A stretch of 64,000 bases of DNA from Photobacterium alginatilyticum (GTDB taxonomy: Bacteria > Pseudomonadota > Gammaproteobacteria > Enterobacterales > Vibrionaceae). Shown here piece after piece: positions 35,695-44,975 of this stretch. The notes under the pieces are model-generated. The model searched no databases, had not been told where the DNA came from, and saw nothing but the letters and a program-made list of their open reading frames with translations. The DNA is taken from NCBI RefSeq assembly GCF_009910675.1, contig NZ_RSEJ01000021.1, forward strand, positions 52,798 to 116,797, written 5' to 3'. Both the position numbers and the translations under genes were made by a program. Within the stretch, counting starts at the first letter, position 1. The number at the start of each line of letters is the position of its first letter.

Positions 35695-37038
35695 TTAGGT
35701 GATTGCTTCAATATCAACCACTTTTGAGCGGTTCATGATGATCTTCCAGCGCTGGATCCGTACGGTTTTATCTTCATCCGTTTCTCGTGTGATCAGGTTG
35801 ATCAGGTGGCGTTTTTCCACGGATTCTTTCGAGACCTGGCCGTCTTTTAGCTGATAGATTTTTTGTGAGCCTCGCTCCATCAGTTTGGTTACCACTCTGA
35901 GGTCGAGAATAATCGACTCGCGGCTTTGTTCGTAACCTGTCATAAACTTGGTGGTCGACATGCGGGTCGTACTTTTGTAGTGGAGGATGGTTTCTTCCCG
36001 TTGCGATACCTTGTGTTTTCTGACCTTCTTTATCTCGTCATCAATCTTGCTGTAATTAATGTATTCCAGCCATTCGAGCTGGCGGCCGATTAACCGGTTT
36101 GAGTTAGCGTCAAAAAACTGCTTACGCCATTTGGGCTTTCCTTTTCGAACCCAGCGCCAGAGCATGACCTTGAGGTCGTCCTTAAATACTTCGCGGGCAG
36201 CGTAGATAAAGGCCAGCACAAGAATGAACGACGCAGTAATGTCTCCCAGTACGCCACGAGCCTGGATCAACATCAGGGTGACAAAGATCATCACAAAGCC
36301 AGCGGCAAACCCTGTCACAACTTTTTTGGTGTTTTTACCCAGCTCAATGGTTTTTTCTTTCATCGTTACCGGATATTCAATCAGACGCCTTAACAAGCGC
36401 ATTTTATTGGACATCCGGGTTTGGTCTTTGGTTGCCTTGCTGGAATTGTAATTATTGTCGATGCGATGTTGGGTTTCCTTCTCGCAAATTGCAATCAGCA
36501 TTGCTTTGATCTCCGAGTAGTCGCTGGTGCGAGGCAGGTGAGAGATCAACGACAGGCAGCGTTGTTCGGTAAACCACGACAGGTAGTTATCAATGTTCTC
36601 GTAGTATTTCAGCAGTTTTTTATCGGTTGGTACGTTACGTCGTAACCTTTTTAGAATACGCACAGCAAGCTCGGCAACCTCTTCGACTTCGCCGAGTGTT
36701 CGTTCCTGTTTATCTTCCAGTAGCTGGTGGGCAGTTTGCTCAAGAGCCAAAGCATACTGGTAAGCATATAAACTTAGACTAAGGCGGTATTGTTCCGTCG
36801 AGAGCTTGCCGCGGCTGGCAAGTCGGCTATGCACCAAAGGGAGGTGGTTCACATCACTGTAATAGGTACGTTTGCCGAGAATGGCATTATGGTAGAACTC
36901 ATCTTCCGAAATAATATTGGAGTTCAGGCCTAATTCACCGGGCACAAAAATGTAGAGATCAAGCTGTCGATTGGTTGTTTCTTGAATAACATGGGAAATT
37001 TTAACTTTATGCCCGTCTTTCTTTTCAACAGTGATCAC
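35695..37038 (-). CDS. Uncharacterised two-TM inner-membrane protein
   Basis: 447 residues with a GTG start; GAGG lies 13 bases upstream. The N-terminal 220 residues are soluble and helical. A hydrophobic hairpin follows at about 235-280 (VVTGFAAGFVMIFVTLMLI and ITASFILVLAFIYAAREV), and the C-terminal 160 residues are soluble and basic. No enzymatic motif. It looks like a conserved Vibrionaceae protein of unknown function. Monocistronic. Confidence 0.7.
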   Translation of the reverse strand: MITVEKKDGHKVKISHVIQETTNRQLDLYIFVPGELGLNSNIISEDEFYHNAILGKRTYYSDVNHLPLVHSRLASRGKLSTEQYRLSLSLYAYQYALALEQTAHQLLEDKQERTLGEVEEVAELAVRILKRLRRNVPTDKKLLKYYENIDNYLSWFTEQRCLSLISHLPRTSDYSEIKAMLIAICEKETQHRIDNNYNSSKATKDQTRMSNKMRLLRRLIEYPVTMKEKTIELGKNTKKVVTGFAAGFVMIFVTLMLIQARGVLGDITASFILVLAFIYAAREVFKDDLKVMLWRWVRKGKPKWRKQFFDANSNRLIGRQLEWLEYINYSKIDDEIKKVRKHKVSQREETILHYKSTTRMSTTKFMTGYEQSRESIILDLRVVTKLMERGSQKIYQLKDGQVSKESVEKRHLINLITRETDEDKTVRIQRWKIIMNRSKVVDIEAIT

Positions 37039-37253
37039 TATGTTTTAATACCTCGAGGAGAAAATAATCTTGTGGTTTGGGTTAACTGGTCGCTGAGTAC
37101 CACTCATGTTTGACAATGATATCAGCGATGAGACTAATTTTAGATGAATTAACAATTTATTAGCAGAGCTAATAACGAATTACCGCGTTGAAAGGATGAA
37201 AAGTAGTCAATTTAGTGAAGATAGGTCAGGCGTGATGAACCAACATCACGTTA

Positions 37254-37517
37254 ATACCCAAGCTACCCTAAGATGCAGTATTCAGAGTGAGACCAGCGAG
37301 TTCAGTTCAAGGAAAATAACGGCAGTAATGGCGTTCCCTTTCAACGTTATTTGACACAGAAATGGGCTCGCTGGCTCACTCCCAAAGGGCGAGTTTACTT
37401 TACTCCTATGCGTTGTTACCGCTTTTTGATTTAGAACCACTAGATCATCAAACCGGTGCCTAGCCTAGAAGCAAAGTAATTCTCGCTGAAACTAGCATCT
37501 TAGGGTAGCTTGGGTAT
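37254..37517. mobile_element. MITE-like element with 23-bp perfect terminal inverted repeats
   Basis: Left end 37254-37276 begins ATACCCAAGCTACCCTAAG; right end 37495-37517 is its exact inverse. Inside, GAGTGAG-a-CCAGCGAG is inverted as CTCGCTGG-CTCACTC and AATAACG as CGTTATT, so the whole element could fold into one long hairpin. It has no gene. The right end creates TATAAT (37515-37520) upstream of the S1-domain gene, so it may supply its -10 box. Confidence 0.85.
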
Positions 37518-37628
37518 AATGCGCGGCCTAAAGAATATGAAGATAGCGATTACCGTGCGATGGCAACATGTGGGCCAGAGTTGCGGACTTGATAGTCGAG
37601 TTTTATTTACCCAGAGAGTGTCGAAGAA

Positions 37629-38468
37629 ATGATTAAAGTAGGACAATACAACACGTTAGAGGTCGTCAAGCGAGTAGATTTTGGCGTTTTCCTTGATGGT
37701 GGTGAAGACTTTGGCAATATCTTGTTGCCGAAATCCTCTGTTCCGGCAGGCACTGAACTGGGAGATAAACTGGAAGTCTTCATTTACTTTGATTCGGAAG
37801 ATGACGTTATCGCGACGACTGAACAGCCACTGGCACAGGTGGGTGATTTTGCATTGTTGCGTGTTGTCGGCATCTGTGGCGTTGGTGCATTTGTTGACTG
37901 GGGTCTGAACAAAGATTTGCTGGTACCGTTCAGCGAACAGCGTCGCCGCCTTGAAGTTGGTCAGGATATTATGGTCCGTATTTATACCGACAAGGCATCC
38001 GGTCGCATTGTGGGTTCGACGAAGTTCAACCGCTTCCTGGACAAAACGCCGGCAAACTACAAGGTTGGTCAGGAAGTGCAGGTGATGATTGCTGAAGTGA
38101 CCGATCTTGGCTATAAGGCCGTGATTGAGGAAGCGCACTGGGGCCTGATCTTCAAAACTGAAGCATTCGGTAAACTGTTCCCGGGCAAGAAACTGAAGGC
38201 CTACATCAAAGAAATCCGTCCGGATGGTAAAATTAACCTTTCTTTGCAGAAAGCAGGTAAAGGCAAGGTTGATGATTTGGCGGATAAGATCCTGACGACG
38301 CTAGAGCGCAAAGGCGGTTTTGTACCACTAAGCGACAAGTCTTCACCGGACGCCATTTTCAAAGAATTCCGTACCAGTAAGGCTACTTTCAAGAAAACGA
38401 TCGGAGGCTTGTATAAGCAAGGTCTGATCGTTATTGAGAAAGAAGGTATCCGATTGAACGACAACTAA
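37629..38468 (+). CDS. cvfB: CvfB/YitL-type S1-domain RNA-binding protein
   Basis: 279 residues. The first 215 hold tandem S1-like OB folds (VVKRVDFGVFLDGG; GICGVGAFVDWGLNKDLLVPFSEQ; VTDLGYKAVIEEAHWGLIF), and the last 60 form a winged helix (SDKSSPDAIFKEFRTSKATFKKTIGGLYKQGLI). This is the CvfB order. In Firmicutes CvfB affects virulence gene expression; its target in Vibrionaceae is not known. A MITE lies directly upstream and a strong terminator follows. Confidence 0.87.
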   Translation: MIKVGQYNTLEVVKRVDFGVFLDGGEDFGNILLPKSSVPAGTELGDKLEVFIYFDSEDDVIATTEQPLAQVGDFALLRVVGICGVGAFVDWGLNKDLLVPFSEQRRRLEVGQDIMVRIYTDKASGRIVGSTKFNRFLDKTPANYKVGQEVQVMIAEVTDLGYKAVIEEAHWGLIFKTEAFGKLFPGKKLKAYIKEIRPDGKINLSLQKAGKGKVDDLADKILTTLERKGGFVPLSDKSSPDAIFKEFRTSKATFKKTIGGLYKQGLIVIEKEGIRLNDN

Positions 38469-38478
38469 AGTTATTTCT

Positions 38479-38505
38479 AAGCCGGTGATATTCACCGGCT
38501 TTTTT
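38479..38505 (+). terminator. cvfB terminator
   Basis: AAGCCGGTGA (38479-38488), 3-base loop, TCACCGGCTT (38492-38501), TTTT. Strong intrinsic terminator. Confidence 0.9.
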
Positions 38506-38585
38506 GTGACTACTGGCGTATTATACTGCCAATTATGCATGTATGTTTGTAGCAACTAATAGAAGCCTACAAACGAGGGCATAAT

Positions 38586-40202
38586 ATGCAAGGAAGTAGA
38601 TTGTCAAAGCTCGCAGCTTTGATCGCGTTATCGGTTGCAGCGCCGGCGATGGCGGCAGATGTGCCTGCTGGTGTGACCTTAGCAAAAGTACAAGAAATTG
38701 TCCGTGGTAACGGTGACGAGGTGCCGACACTCGATCCTGCATACTCTTCAGATAACGCCAGTTCCCGAGTCATTCAGGACATGTTTGAAGGCTTGGTGAC
38801 ACAGGATCTCAATGGCAACATTGTTCCTGCGCTGGCAACTCGTTGGCAGGCATCAGACGATCGTAAAGTCTTCACGTTTGAGTTGCGTGACGATATTAAG
38901 TGGTCAAACGGTGAGCCGATTACGGCTCATGACTTTGAGTACAGCTTTAAGCGAGTTGTCGATCCGAAAACAGCTGCACCGTATGCCTGGTACTATTCAA
39001 CCGCGCATATTGCCAATGCGGACGCTGTCAGTCATGGCGAGAAGGCTGTAGAGAGCCTAGGTGTCAAAGCCATTGATGACAGAACGTTACAGATCACCCT
39101 CGATAAGCCGGTGCCGCACTTCACGAAAATGCTGGTTCACGAGTCGATGTTTCCGGTGAACCGTAAGGCAGTTGAGACATATGGAGACAGGTGGACCAAG
39201 CCTGAGAATATCGTCACCAGTAGCGCCTACAAGCTTTCGAACTGGGTGGTTAACGAAAAGCTTGTTCTGGAGCGAAGTCCGTCATACTGGAATGATACTA
39301 AAACGGTCATTAATAAAGTGACTTACCTGCCAATCCAGGATCTCAAATCAGAATACAACCGTTACCTCACTGGCGAAATTGATATTACTTCTTCCTTCCC
39401 GTTGGAATTGTACAATACCATCAAGAAGCAGCGTCCGGGTGAGTTGCTGACGGTACCTTCCTTAGGCACCTATTATTACTTATTCAATATCGATCAAGCG
39501 CCGTTTGACGATGCGCGAGTACGTAAAGCGCTTGCCTACGCCCTTGATCGTGATGTGATCACACAAGTTATTCTCGGCCAGGGCCAGCCACCAGCCTATG
39601 GTGTAACGCCTGGATCGGTCGCTGGTTTTGATGCTCCTGAATTGGCATGGAGTGAGATGAACCAGAAAGAGCGAATTATTAAAGCTCAGCAACTTATGGC
39701 AGAAGCCGGCTATGACAAGACGAACCCGCTTAAGTTTGAGTTAGCGTATAACACTAACGAGTCACATAAAAAGCTGGCAATAGTAATGGCTTCTATGTGG
39801 AAGAAGACTTTGGGGGTAGAGGTAGAACTGGCCAATCAGGAGTGGAAGACATTCTTGCAGAAGCTTAGCCAGAAAGATTTTACCGTCGCTCGTTATGCCT
39901 GGATGGGGGATTACAACGAAGCCTCTACATTCCTGTCTTACTTTGAAACAAGCGGCATGAATTATTCGAAGTGGAGTAATGAGGCCTTTGACAAAGCGAT
40001 GCAGCAGGCATCGACCGCCTCTTCTGATAAGGAGCGTAACAGCTATTATCAGCAGGCCGAAAAAGTTTTTGCTCAGGAGATGCCGGCAATTCCTGTCTAT
40101 CACTACACGCGGACAGTACTCAAGCAACCAGAGGTTGGTGGTTATTCGTTGAAGAATGCCTCGGAAAGTCGATACACCCGTGATTTGTATATTACGAAGT
40201 AA
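38586..40202 (+). CDS. oppA: Periplasmic oligopeptide-binding protein (OppA/SBP_bac_5 family)
   Basis: 538 residues. Signal peptide of about 23 residues (LAALIALSVAAPAMAA). The family signatures are present: GNGDEVPTLDPAYSSDNASS, ALATRWQASDDRKVFTFELRDDIKWSNGEP, and YYLFNIDQAPFDDARVRKALAYALDRD. GAGGG precedes the ATG. No permease or ATPase gene follows; a terminator comes directly after, so it is an orphan that must use a permease encoded elsewhere. Paralogues of OppA are common, so the symbol indicates family. Confidence 0.87.
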   Translation: MQGSRLSKLAALIALSVAAPAMAADVPAGVTLAKVQEIVRGNGDEVPTLDPAYSSDNASSRVIQDMFEGLVTQDLNGNIVPALATRWQASDDRKVFTFELRDDIKWSNGEPITAHDFEYSFKRVVDPKTAAPYAWYYSTAHIANADAVSHGEKAVESLGVKAIDDRTLQITLDKPVPHFTKMLVHESMFPVNRKAVETYGDRWTKPENIVTSSAYKLSNWVVNEKLVLERSPSYWNDTKTVINKVTYLPIQDLKSEYNRYLTGEIDITSSFPLELYNTIKKQRPGELLTVPSLGTYYYLFNIDQAPFDDARVRKALAYALDRDVITQVILGQGQPPAYGVTPGSVAGFDAPELAWSEMNQKERIIKAQQLMAEAGYDKTNPLKFELAYNTNESHKKLAIVMASMWKKTLGVEVELANQEWKTFLQKLSQKDFTVARYAWMGDYNEASTFLSYFETSGMNYSKWSNEAFDKAMQQASTASSDKERNSYYQQAEKVFAQEMPAIPVYHYTRTVLKQPEVGGYSLKNASESRYTRDLYITK

Positions 40203-40229
40203 CGCTTTATCTGTTTAACAAGCGATGAA

Positions 40230-40258
40230 AAGCTGGGCATTACTGCTCAGCTTTTTTC
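40230..40258 (+). terminator. Terminator of the oppA-like gene
   Basis: AAGCTGGGCA (40230-40239) pairs with TGCTCAGCTT (40244-40252 region), followed by TTTTTT. Confidence 0.85.
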
Positions 40259-40452
40259 TTTGTCCCTGCCTTTCTGTTTTGCTTATAAAATGTCAGCAGT
40301 TGCTTAGTTGGGTACATTATCTATTCTGCTGAAATCTTTGCGATATTAAAGACATATGTTGTGAAGTATCTCCATGATAACTGTTTCTGACCACGAAGGA
40401 TCGTTGCGATTTGATAGAGTTGCCAGTGAATAAGTTGGATAGGGTTAGGTTC

Positions 40453-40992
40453 ATGCATAAAGCGAAAATTGCCATTTTGTTTTTGATGTCGGCACTGCTG
40501 GTTGGCTGTGCGTCGAGTGGACAAAATGAAGTATCCCAAAGGAAAGTTGATGCCTTTTTGAATAAGACTCAGGAGCAGCTTGAGGACTTTATTACGGCCG
40601 ACGAAGGCATAGTAAATAGAGAAGAGCAACAAGTGATTGTAATTCTCAGCGGTGATAAGAGTTTTCGTCATGGAAGTTCAGAGGTAAGGACTAACGGATT
40701 GGCTGTACTGAAAAAGATCTCGAACTATTTGTCGGAGAACCAGAAGTCTACCATCTTTGTTGTCGGCCATACCGACAGTACGGGGTCGGCTGAGTTTAAC
40801 CAGCAGTTGTCAGAGGACAGGGCACTTGCGGTGACTGAGTTTTTTATCTCGCAGGGAATTGATTCAAAGAGGGTTAACAGTTTCGGCGTAGGTGAGTGGA
40901 GCCCAATCGCAAGCAATGAGCAGGCATCGGGACGGCAGGAGAACCGTCGTATCGAAGTACGAATCACACCTAAATTTGACTTGTTCAAGTAG
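40453..40992 (+). CDS. OmpA-like peptidoglycan-associated lipoprotein
   Basis: 179 residues from the ATG at 40453, chosen over an earlier in-frame ATG (40411) because AGGGTTAGG lies just upstream and a lipoprotein signal starts there: MHKAKIAILFLMSALLVGC, lipobox Cys at 19. The C-terminal half is an OmpA domain that binds peptidoglycan: VVGHTDSTGSAEFNQQLSEDRA, then GVGEWSPIASN and NRRIEVRI. It anchors the outer membrane to the wall. Not Pal: no tol genes nearby. Monocistronic. Confidence 0.88.
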   Translation: MHKAKIAILFLMSALLVGCASSGQNEVSQRKVDAFLNKTQEQLEDFITADEGIVNREEQQVIVILSGDKSFRHGSSEVRTNGLAVLKKISNYLSENQKSTIFVVGHTDSTGSAEFNQQLSEDRALAVTEFFISQGIDSKRVNSFGVGEWSPIASNEQASGRQENRRIEVRITPKFDLFK

Positions 40993-41017
40993 TCAAACAA
41001 TAAGGCGCTAACCATAA

Positions 41018-41054
41018 ATGAAAAAGGAAGCCATCCCATCGGCTTCCTTTTCAT
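41018..41054. terminator. Bidirectional terminator
   Basis: AAAAGGAAGCC (41022-41032) and GGCTTCCTTTT (41041-41051), with T-runs on both strands between the convergent OmpA-like and moeB genes. Confidence 0.88.
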
Positions 41055-41061
41055 TATGTGG

Positions 41062-41811
41062 CTATTTACTACATACAGAACAGTGAGGCTGTCTGCTGAG
41101 CTTCATTTCCCGCCAGCTCATACTCATTGCGTCGAGCATCAGAATTTTTCCGCTGAGTGGCTGACCCATGTTCGAGACAACCTTTATTGCTTCCATTGCC
41201 TGAACGGCACCGACAATGCCGACAACAGGCGACATGATACCGGCTTCTACACAGCTCAGAGCCTGCTCGCCGAAGAGGGCGCTCAAACACTGATAGCAAG
41301 GCTCGTCAGTGTGATAGGTGTAGACACTGATCTGGCCTTCCATACGAATCGCTGCACCAGACACAAGAGGTGTTTTGCTCTGAAAGCACAGACGATTGAG
41401 CTGGTTGCGGGTGGCGACGTTGTCACTGCAATCAAGCACAATAGAATGTTGCTCAATCAGCGCTAGTAGCTCCTCATCATCGAGACGTTTTGCAATTGTA
41501 TCAATCTGAGTATTAGGGTTGATAGTTGCCAGCGCCTGCTTGGCAGATTCGACCTTTAAGCAGCCCACGGTACTGTCGTTGTGCAGTACCTGGCGCTGAA
41601 GGTTTGATACCTCGACCTTGTCGTCATCGATCAAGGTCAGCTTCCCGACACCGGCAGCGGCCAGGTATTGGGTAGAGGCACAGCCGAGGCCGCCCGCACC
41701 AAGGATCAACATCGAGGAGGCTTTTAGTGCTTCCTGACCGTCAAAATCAAACTGCTTGAGAATGATTTGGCGATTGTAGCGCAGCATTTCTGCATCGGTT
41801 AGTTCTACCAC
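41062..41811 (-). CDS. moeB: Molybdopterin-synthase adenylyltransferase
   Basis: 249 residues with a GTG start; CAGGAA is upstream. Activates the C-terminus of MoaD with ATP in molybdopterin synthesis. Seen: the nucleotide loop LILGAGGLGCAS near 35, DDDKVEVSNLQRQ, the Asp/Asn of LDCSDNVATRNQLN, zinc-binding CYQC and C-terminal HCSVCSK pairs. It begins 23 bases after moeA, forming a moeA-moeB operon as in E. coli. Confidence 0.95.
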   Translation of the reverse strand: MVELTDAEMLRYNRQIILKQFDFDGQEALKASSMLILGAGGLGCASTQYLAAAGVGKLTLIDDDKVEVSNLQRQVLHNDSTVGCLKVESAKQALATINPNTQIDTIAKRLDDEELLALIEQHSIVLDCSDNVATRNQLNRLCFQSKTPLVSGAAIRMEGQISVYTYHTDEPCYQCLSALFGEQALSCVEAGIMSPVVGIVGAVQAMEAIKVVSNMGQPLSGKILMLDAMSMSWREMKLSRQPHCSVCSK

Positions 41812-41834
41812 CGTGTGTTCCTGTTTGGTAAAGG

Positions 41835-43067
41835 TTAATACATAGTGTGGTTGAATAGCTCGATTGTTACCTCTTCGCCAGGCATGACGCGACCGCGTTC
41901 CTGCTCGAGGACAACAAAACAGTTAGCCTGATGCATCGAGCTGAAAGCCCCTGAACCTTGGTTACCCGTTGTGGCAACTTCAATCTGGCCCTCAGGGCTG
42001 ATTTGGTAAATACCACGTTGGAAGTCAGTTCGGCCTGGGCGTTTTTTGAATACTGTTGTCGCTTTGGCTTTCAGGCGCTGAGGAGGCTGATACTGGCTGT
42101 GGCCAGCAAGCTTGGCGATCATTGGCTGGACTAGCTGATAGAGCGTCAGCATGGCTGAAACCGGGTTACCCGGCAGGCCGCAGAACCAAGTGTCTTTGAT
42201 GGTGCCGAAGGCGAAAGGTTTCCCCGGTTTCATGGCAATTTTCCAGAAACCAATTTCACCTTGCTCGTCGAGGATATCTTTGGTGTAGTCAGCTTCACCC
42301 ACACTTACGCCACCAGAAGTAACCAGTACATCGGCTTTGGTTGCTTCATCAAAGGCTTCACGCAGTTTTTCCGGGTTATCCGGAATGATGCCAAGATCAA
42401 TTACATCGCAGCCAAATTTTTCTAGCAGCGCACGGATACCATAGCGGTTGCTGTCATAGATCTGACCGGCCTCAAGCGGCTCACCGACAGAACGTAATTC
42501 GTCACCGGTTGAAAAAAACGCAACGCTCGGGCGACGGTAGACACTGACGGTAGCAATGCCCAGTGAAGCCAGCAATGGCATTTCGCGCGCTGTTACGCGG
42601 TTGCCCTTGGCCACAACCACATCACCAAGACGAACATCATCGCCGATAGGGCGGACATTATCGTTGGCTGGTGGCTTAATCAGAAATCGAATGGCGTCGC
42701 CGTCGACTTCGGTTTCTTCCTGCATGATAACCGTATCGGCACCTTCCGGCATCTGGGCTCCGGTCATGATACGGATACATTGCCCTTCGCCGCAAACACC
42801 CTCAAACGGGATACCGGCAAAGGATTTACCCGCCATCATCAAAGTGTCAGTCTTTTCAAGGTCAGCACTGCGTAACGCATAGCCGTCCATTGCTGAGTTA
42901 GCAAAAGGCGGTACGTTGATTGGAGAGAGAATATCTTCGGCGATCACCTGTCCCATCGCTTCAGACAACGAAACAGTTTGTACTGTTTCCAGTGGCTTAA
43001 CTTCTGCCAAAATCTTGGTCAGAGCGGTTTCAATAGGCATCAAGCCTGGCGCGTCACAACATCCCAT
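41835..43067 (-). CDS. moeA: Molybdopterin molybdenumtransferase
   Basis: 410 residues, full length. Inserts molybdate into adenylated molybdopterin, releasing AMP. Seen: PFANSAMDGYALRSAD near 60, GAQMPEGADTVIMQEE, the MogA-like fold FFSTGDELRSVG, DSNRYGIRALL, VLVTSGGVSVGEADY, and MKPGKPFAFG plus FCGLPGNPVSA. First gene of moeA-moeB, divergent from folE across about 200 bases. Confidence 0.96.
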   Translation of the reverse strand: MGCCDAPGLMPIETALTKILAEVKPLETVQTVSLSEAMGQVIAEDILSPINVPPFANSAMDGYALRSADLEKTDTLMMAGKSFAGIPFEGVCGEGQCIRIMTGAQMPEGADTVIMQEETEVDGDAIRFLIKPPANDNVRPIGDDVRLGDVVVAKGNRVTAREMPLLASLGIATVSVYRRPSVAFFSTGDELRSVGEPLEAGQIYDSNRYGIRALLEKFGCDVIDLGIIPDNPEKLREAFDEATKADVLVTSGGVSVGEADYTKDILDEQGEIGFWKIAMKPGKPFAFGTIKDTWFCGLPGNPVSAMLTLYQLVQPMIAKLAGHSQYQPPQRLKAKATTVFKKRPGRTDFQRGIYQISPEGQIEVATTGNQGSGAFSSMHQANCFVVLEQERGRVMPGEEVTIELFNHTMY

Positions 43068-43270
43068 AAGTGGTATCCGTTATAAGTCATTAGCTTATTA
43101 TGATTTGCATAAGGAATTATTATGACAAAAAAAACGGTTCATCACTAATACCTTAGTAAATTCGTAGTGTATTTTGTGTCATTTACAGGTATCCTGCGGG
43201 CTGAATTATCGCTGGCAGTTGATTTCGGGCATTTAAACAGCATTACGCCCAGGCCGGTTGGAGGGAAAGA

Positions 43271-43924
43271 ATGACAGCATTAAGTGAATCTGCATTGAAG
43301 GTGCGTCAGGCACTGGAAGAGCGCGGACTTGAAACACCTATGACTGACAAGGTGGTAAGTCGTGAGGAGAAGAAAGAGCGAATTGAGTATCACATGCGTG
43401 AAATTCTGGAGCTGCTTTCGTTAGACTTATCAGATGACAGCCTGATGGAAACGCCGCAGCGCATCGCCAAGATGTATGTGGATGAAGTCTTCTCGGGTCT
43501 GGATTATGCCAATTTCCCTAAAATCACCGTTATCGAAAACAAGATGAACTGTGATGAGATGGTTCGAGTTAAAGACATTACGCTGACCAGTACCTGTGAG
43601 CATCATCTGGTAACTATCGACGGCAAGGCGACAGTGGCCTATATTCCTCGTGGAAAAATTATCGGCCTGTCGAAGATCAATCGTATCGTCCGCTTCTTTG
43701 CCCAGCGACCGCAGGTACAGGAGCGCATGACACAGCAGATACTGGTTGCCCTGCAGACATTGCTGGAAAGTGATGATGTGGCGATTACCATGGACGCGAC
43801 GCACTACTGCGTTAAAGCACGCGGCGTGATGGACGCAACCAGTTCGACCACAACGACCGCGCTGGGTGGTATTTTCAAGCGTAACCCAGCGACCCGCGCA
43901 GAATTTCTTAACGGCCTTCGTTAG
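43271..43924 (+). CDS. folE: GTP cyclohydrolase I
   Basis: 217 residues. Converts GTP to dihydroneopterin triphosphate, the entry to folate synthesis. Zinc-binding CEHHLVTIDGKA near 110 and the Cys of HYCVKARGVMDATSSTTTTALGG near 180, plus SKINRIVRFFAQRPQVQERMT. GGAGGGAAAG precedes the ATG. Monocistronic, divergent from moeA; both pathways start from GTP. Confidence 0.96.
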   Translation: MTALSESALKVRQALEERGLETPMTDKVVSREEKKERIEYHMREILELLSLDLSDDSLMETPQRIAKMYVDEVFSGLDYANFPKITVIENKMNCDEMVRVKDITLTSTCEHHLVTIDGKATVAYIPRGKIIGLSKINRIVRFFAQRPQVQERMTQQILVALQTLLESDDVAITMDATHYCVKARGVMDATSSTTTTALGGIFKRNPATRAEFLNGLR

Positions 43925-43960
43925 AGTTAGACATGACCGTCTAGCATGAATTTACTAAAT

Positions 43961-43989
43961 GCCAGTTGGGTTACCAGCTGGCTTTTTTT
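43961..43989 (+). terminator. folE terminator
   Basis: GCCAGTTGG (43961-43969) and CCAGCTGGC (43974-43982), one G-T pair, then TTTTTTT. It ends 21 bases before the LysR start and argues against an earlier LysR start at 43966. Confidence 0.85.
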
Positions 43990-44010
43990 GTCTCCGAGCC
44001 TTGTTTATCT

Positions 44011-44961
44011 ATGGATTTGATTAAGCTTTCCCGAATCAGCATGAAACACCTGGTCACGCTGCATGTGATGCTGGATACGCTGAGCGTAACAGCCAGTGCA
44101 GAACGCCTGTGCCTGAGTCCCTCGTCCGTGAGCAAAACCTTGGCACAGCTCCGGGAAAGCCTCAATGACGAGCTCTTTTATCGCCATGGCAATCAGCTTG
44201 TTGCTACGCCGCTGGCGCGTCGGTTGGGGCCAACAGTCCACCAGATGATCAACGAGATGAATCAGATGCTGACTCAGGAAGCGTTTGATCCGTCTCGTTA
44301 CGAAGGGCGCTTTTCTCTTGCGATGCGGGAAAGTACCTTTGAGCTGCTTGCTGCCAAGCTGAGTGCCAGAGTGCTGGCACAGGCACCGGATCTGCGGTTG
44401 GAAATCTGGTCGAAGGACAGTATGGGCTTTGAGGGGCTGACAAAAGGCCAGCTTGATTTCATTATGTTGCCGCATGATCGCAGTCAGCCGCCAAGCTCCC
44501 AGAATAACCTGGTGTGGGAAACCTTGATCGATGATGAGATGGTGTGCCTGATGAACCCGGCGCACCCGTTGGCGGAGCAGGTATTAACGATTGATGACTA
44601 CCTCAGCTATGGTCATGTCAGCATCATGGATCATGACTTGAGTGTCCCTTTCTTTGAAATGCAACTGGCGCAGCAGCACCGCAAGCGCCGGGTAGCCATT
44701 ACCGTTGCCGATTTCGGTAATGCGGCCCTAATGTGCCATCACAGCGATCTGCTGTTCACCTGTTCAAAGCGGTGGGCGAGTACAGCCATGCAGGCAAAAG
44801 GCCTGATCACCAAACCTCTTCCGTTCAATTATGGCGAGGTGTCATACAGTTTGGTTTGGCACCAGCCCAGTATGAACGATCCTGCTCATCGCTGGCTGTA
44901 TGAACAGATCCTGGAGTGCTGCCGGGAGGCAGAGGCTGCAGAGGAAATAGAGGATGAGTGA
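44011..44961 (+). CDS. LysR-family transcriptional regulator
   Basis: 316 residues from the ATG at 44011; an in-frame ATG at 43966 lies inside the folE terminator and is rejected. N-terminal winged helix: HLVTLHVMLDTLSVTASAERLCLSPSSVSKTLAQLRESLNDELFYRHG. The remainder is the LysR effector domain. Target and ligand unknown; it lies convergent to yjjW, so it is not a simple divergent activator of its neighbour. Confidence 0.88.
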   Translation: MDLIKLSRISMKHLVTLHVMLDTLSVTASAERLCLSPSSVSKTLAQLRESLNDELFYRHGNQLVATPLARRLGPTVHQMINEMNQMLTQEAFDPSRYEGRFSLAMRESTFELLAAKLSARVLAQAPDLRLEIWSKDSMGFEGLTKGQLDFIMLPHDRSQPPSSQNNLVWETLIDDEMVCLMNPAHPLAEQVLTIDDYLSYGHVSIMDHDLSVPFFEMQLAQQHRKRRVAITVADFGNAALMCHHSDLLFTCSKRWASTAMQAKGLITKPLPFNYGEVSYSLVWHQPSMNDPAHRWLYEQILECCREAEAAEEIEDE

Positions 44962-44975
44962 TTTTCATTGTCTGC

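Noticed and set aside
43966..44010. Upstream start for the LysR gene
   Set aside because: It lies inside the folE terminator hairpin and adds residues foreign to the family.
44005..44565. 186-codon frame opposite the LysR gene
   Set aside because: Antisense shadow; His/Gln-rich composition typical of a reverse-strand artefact.
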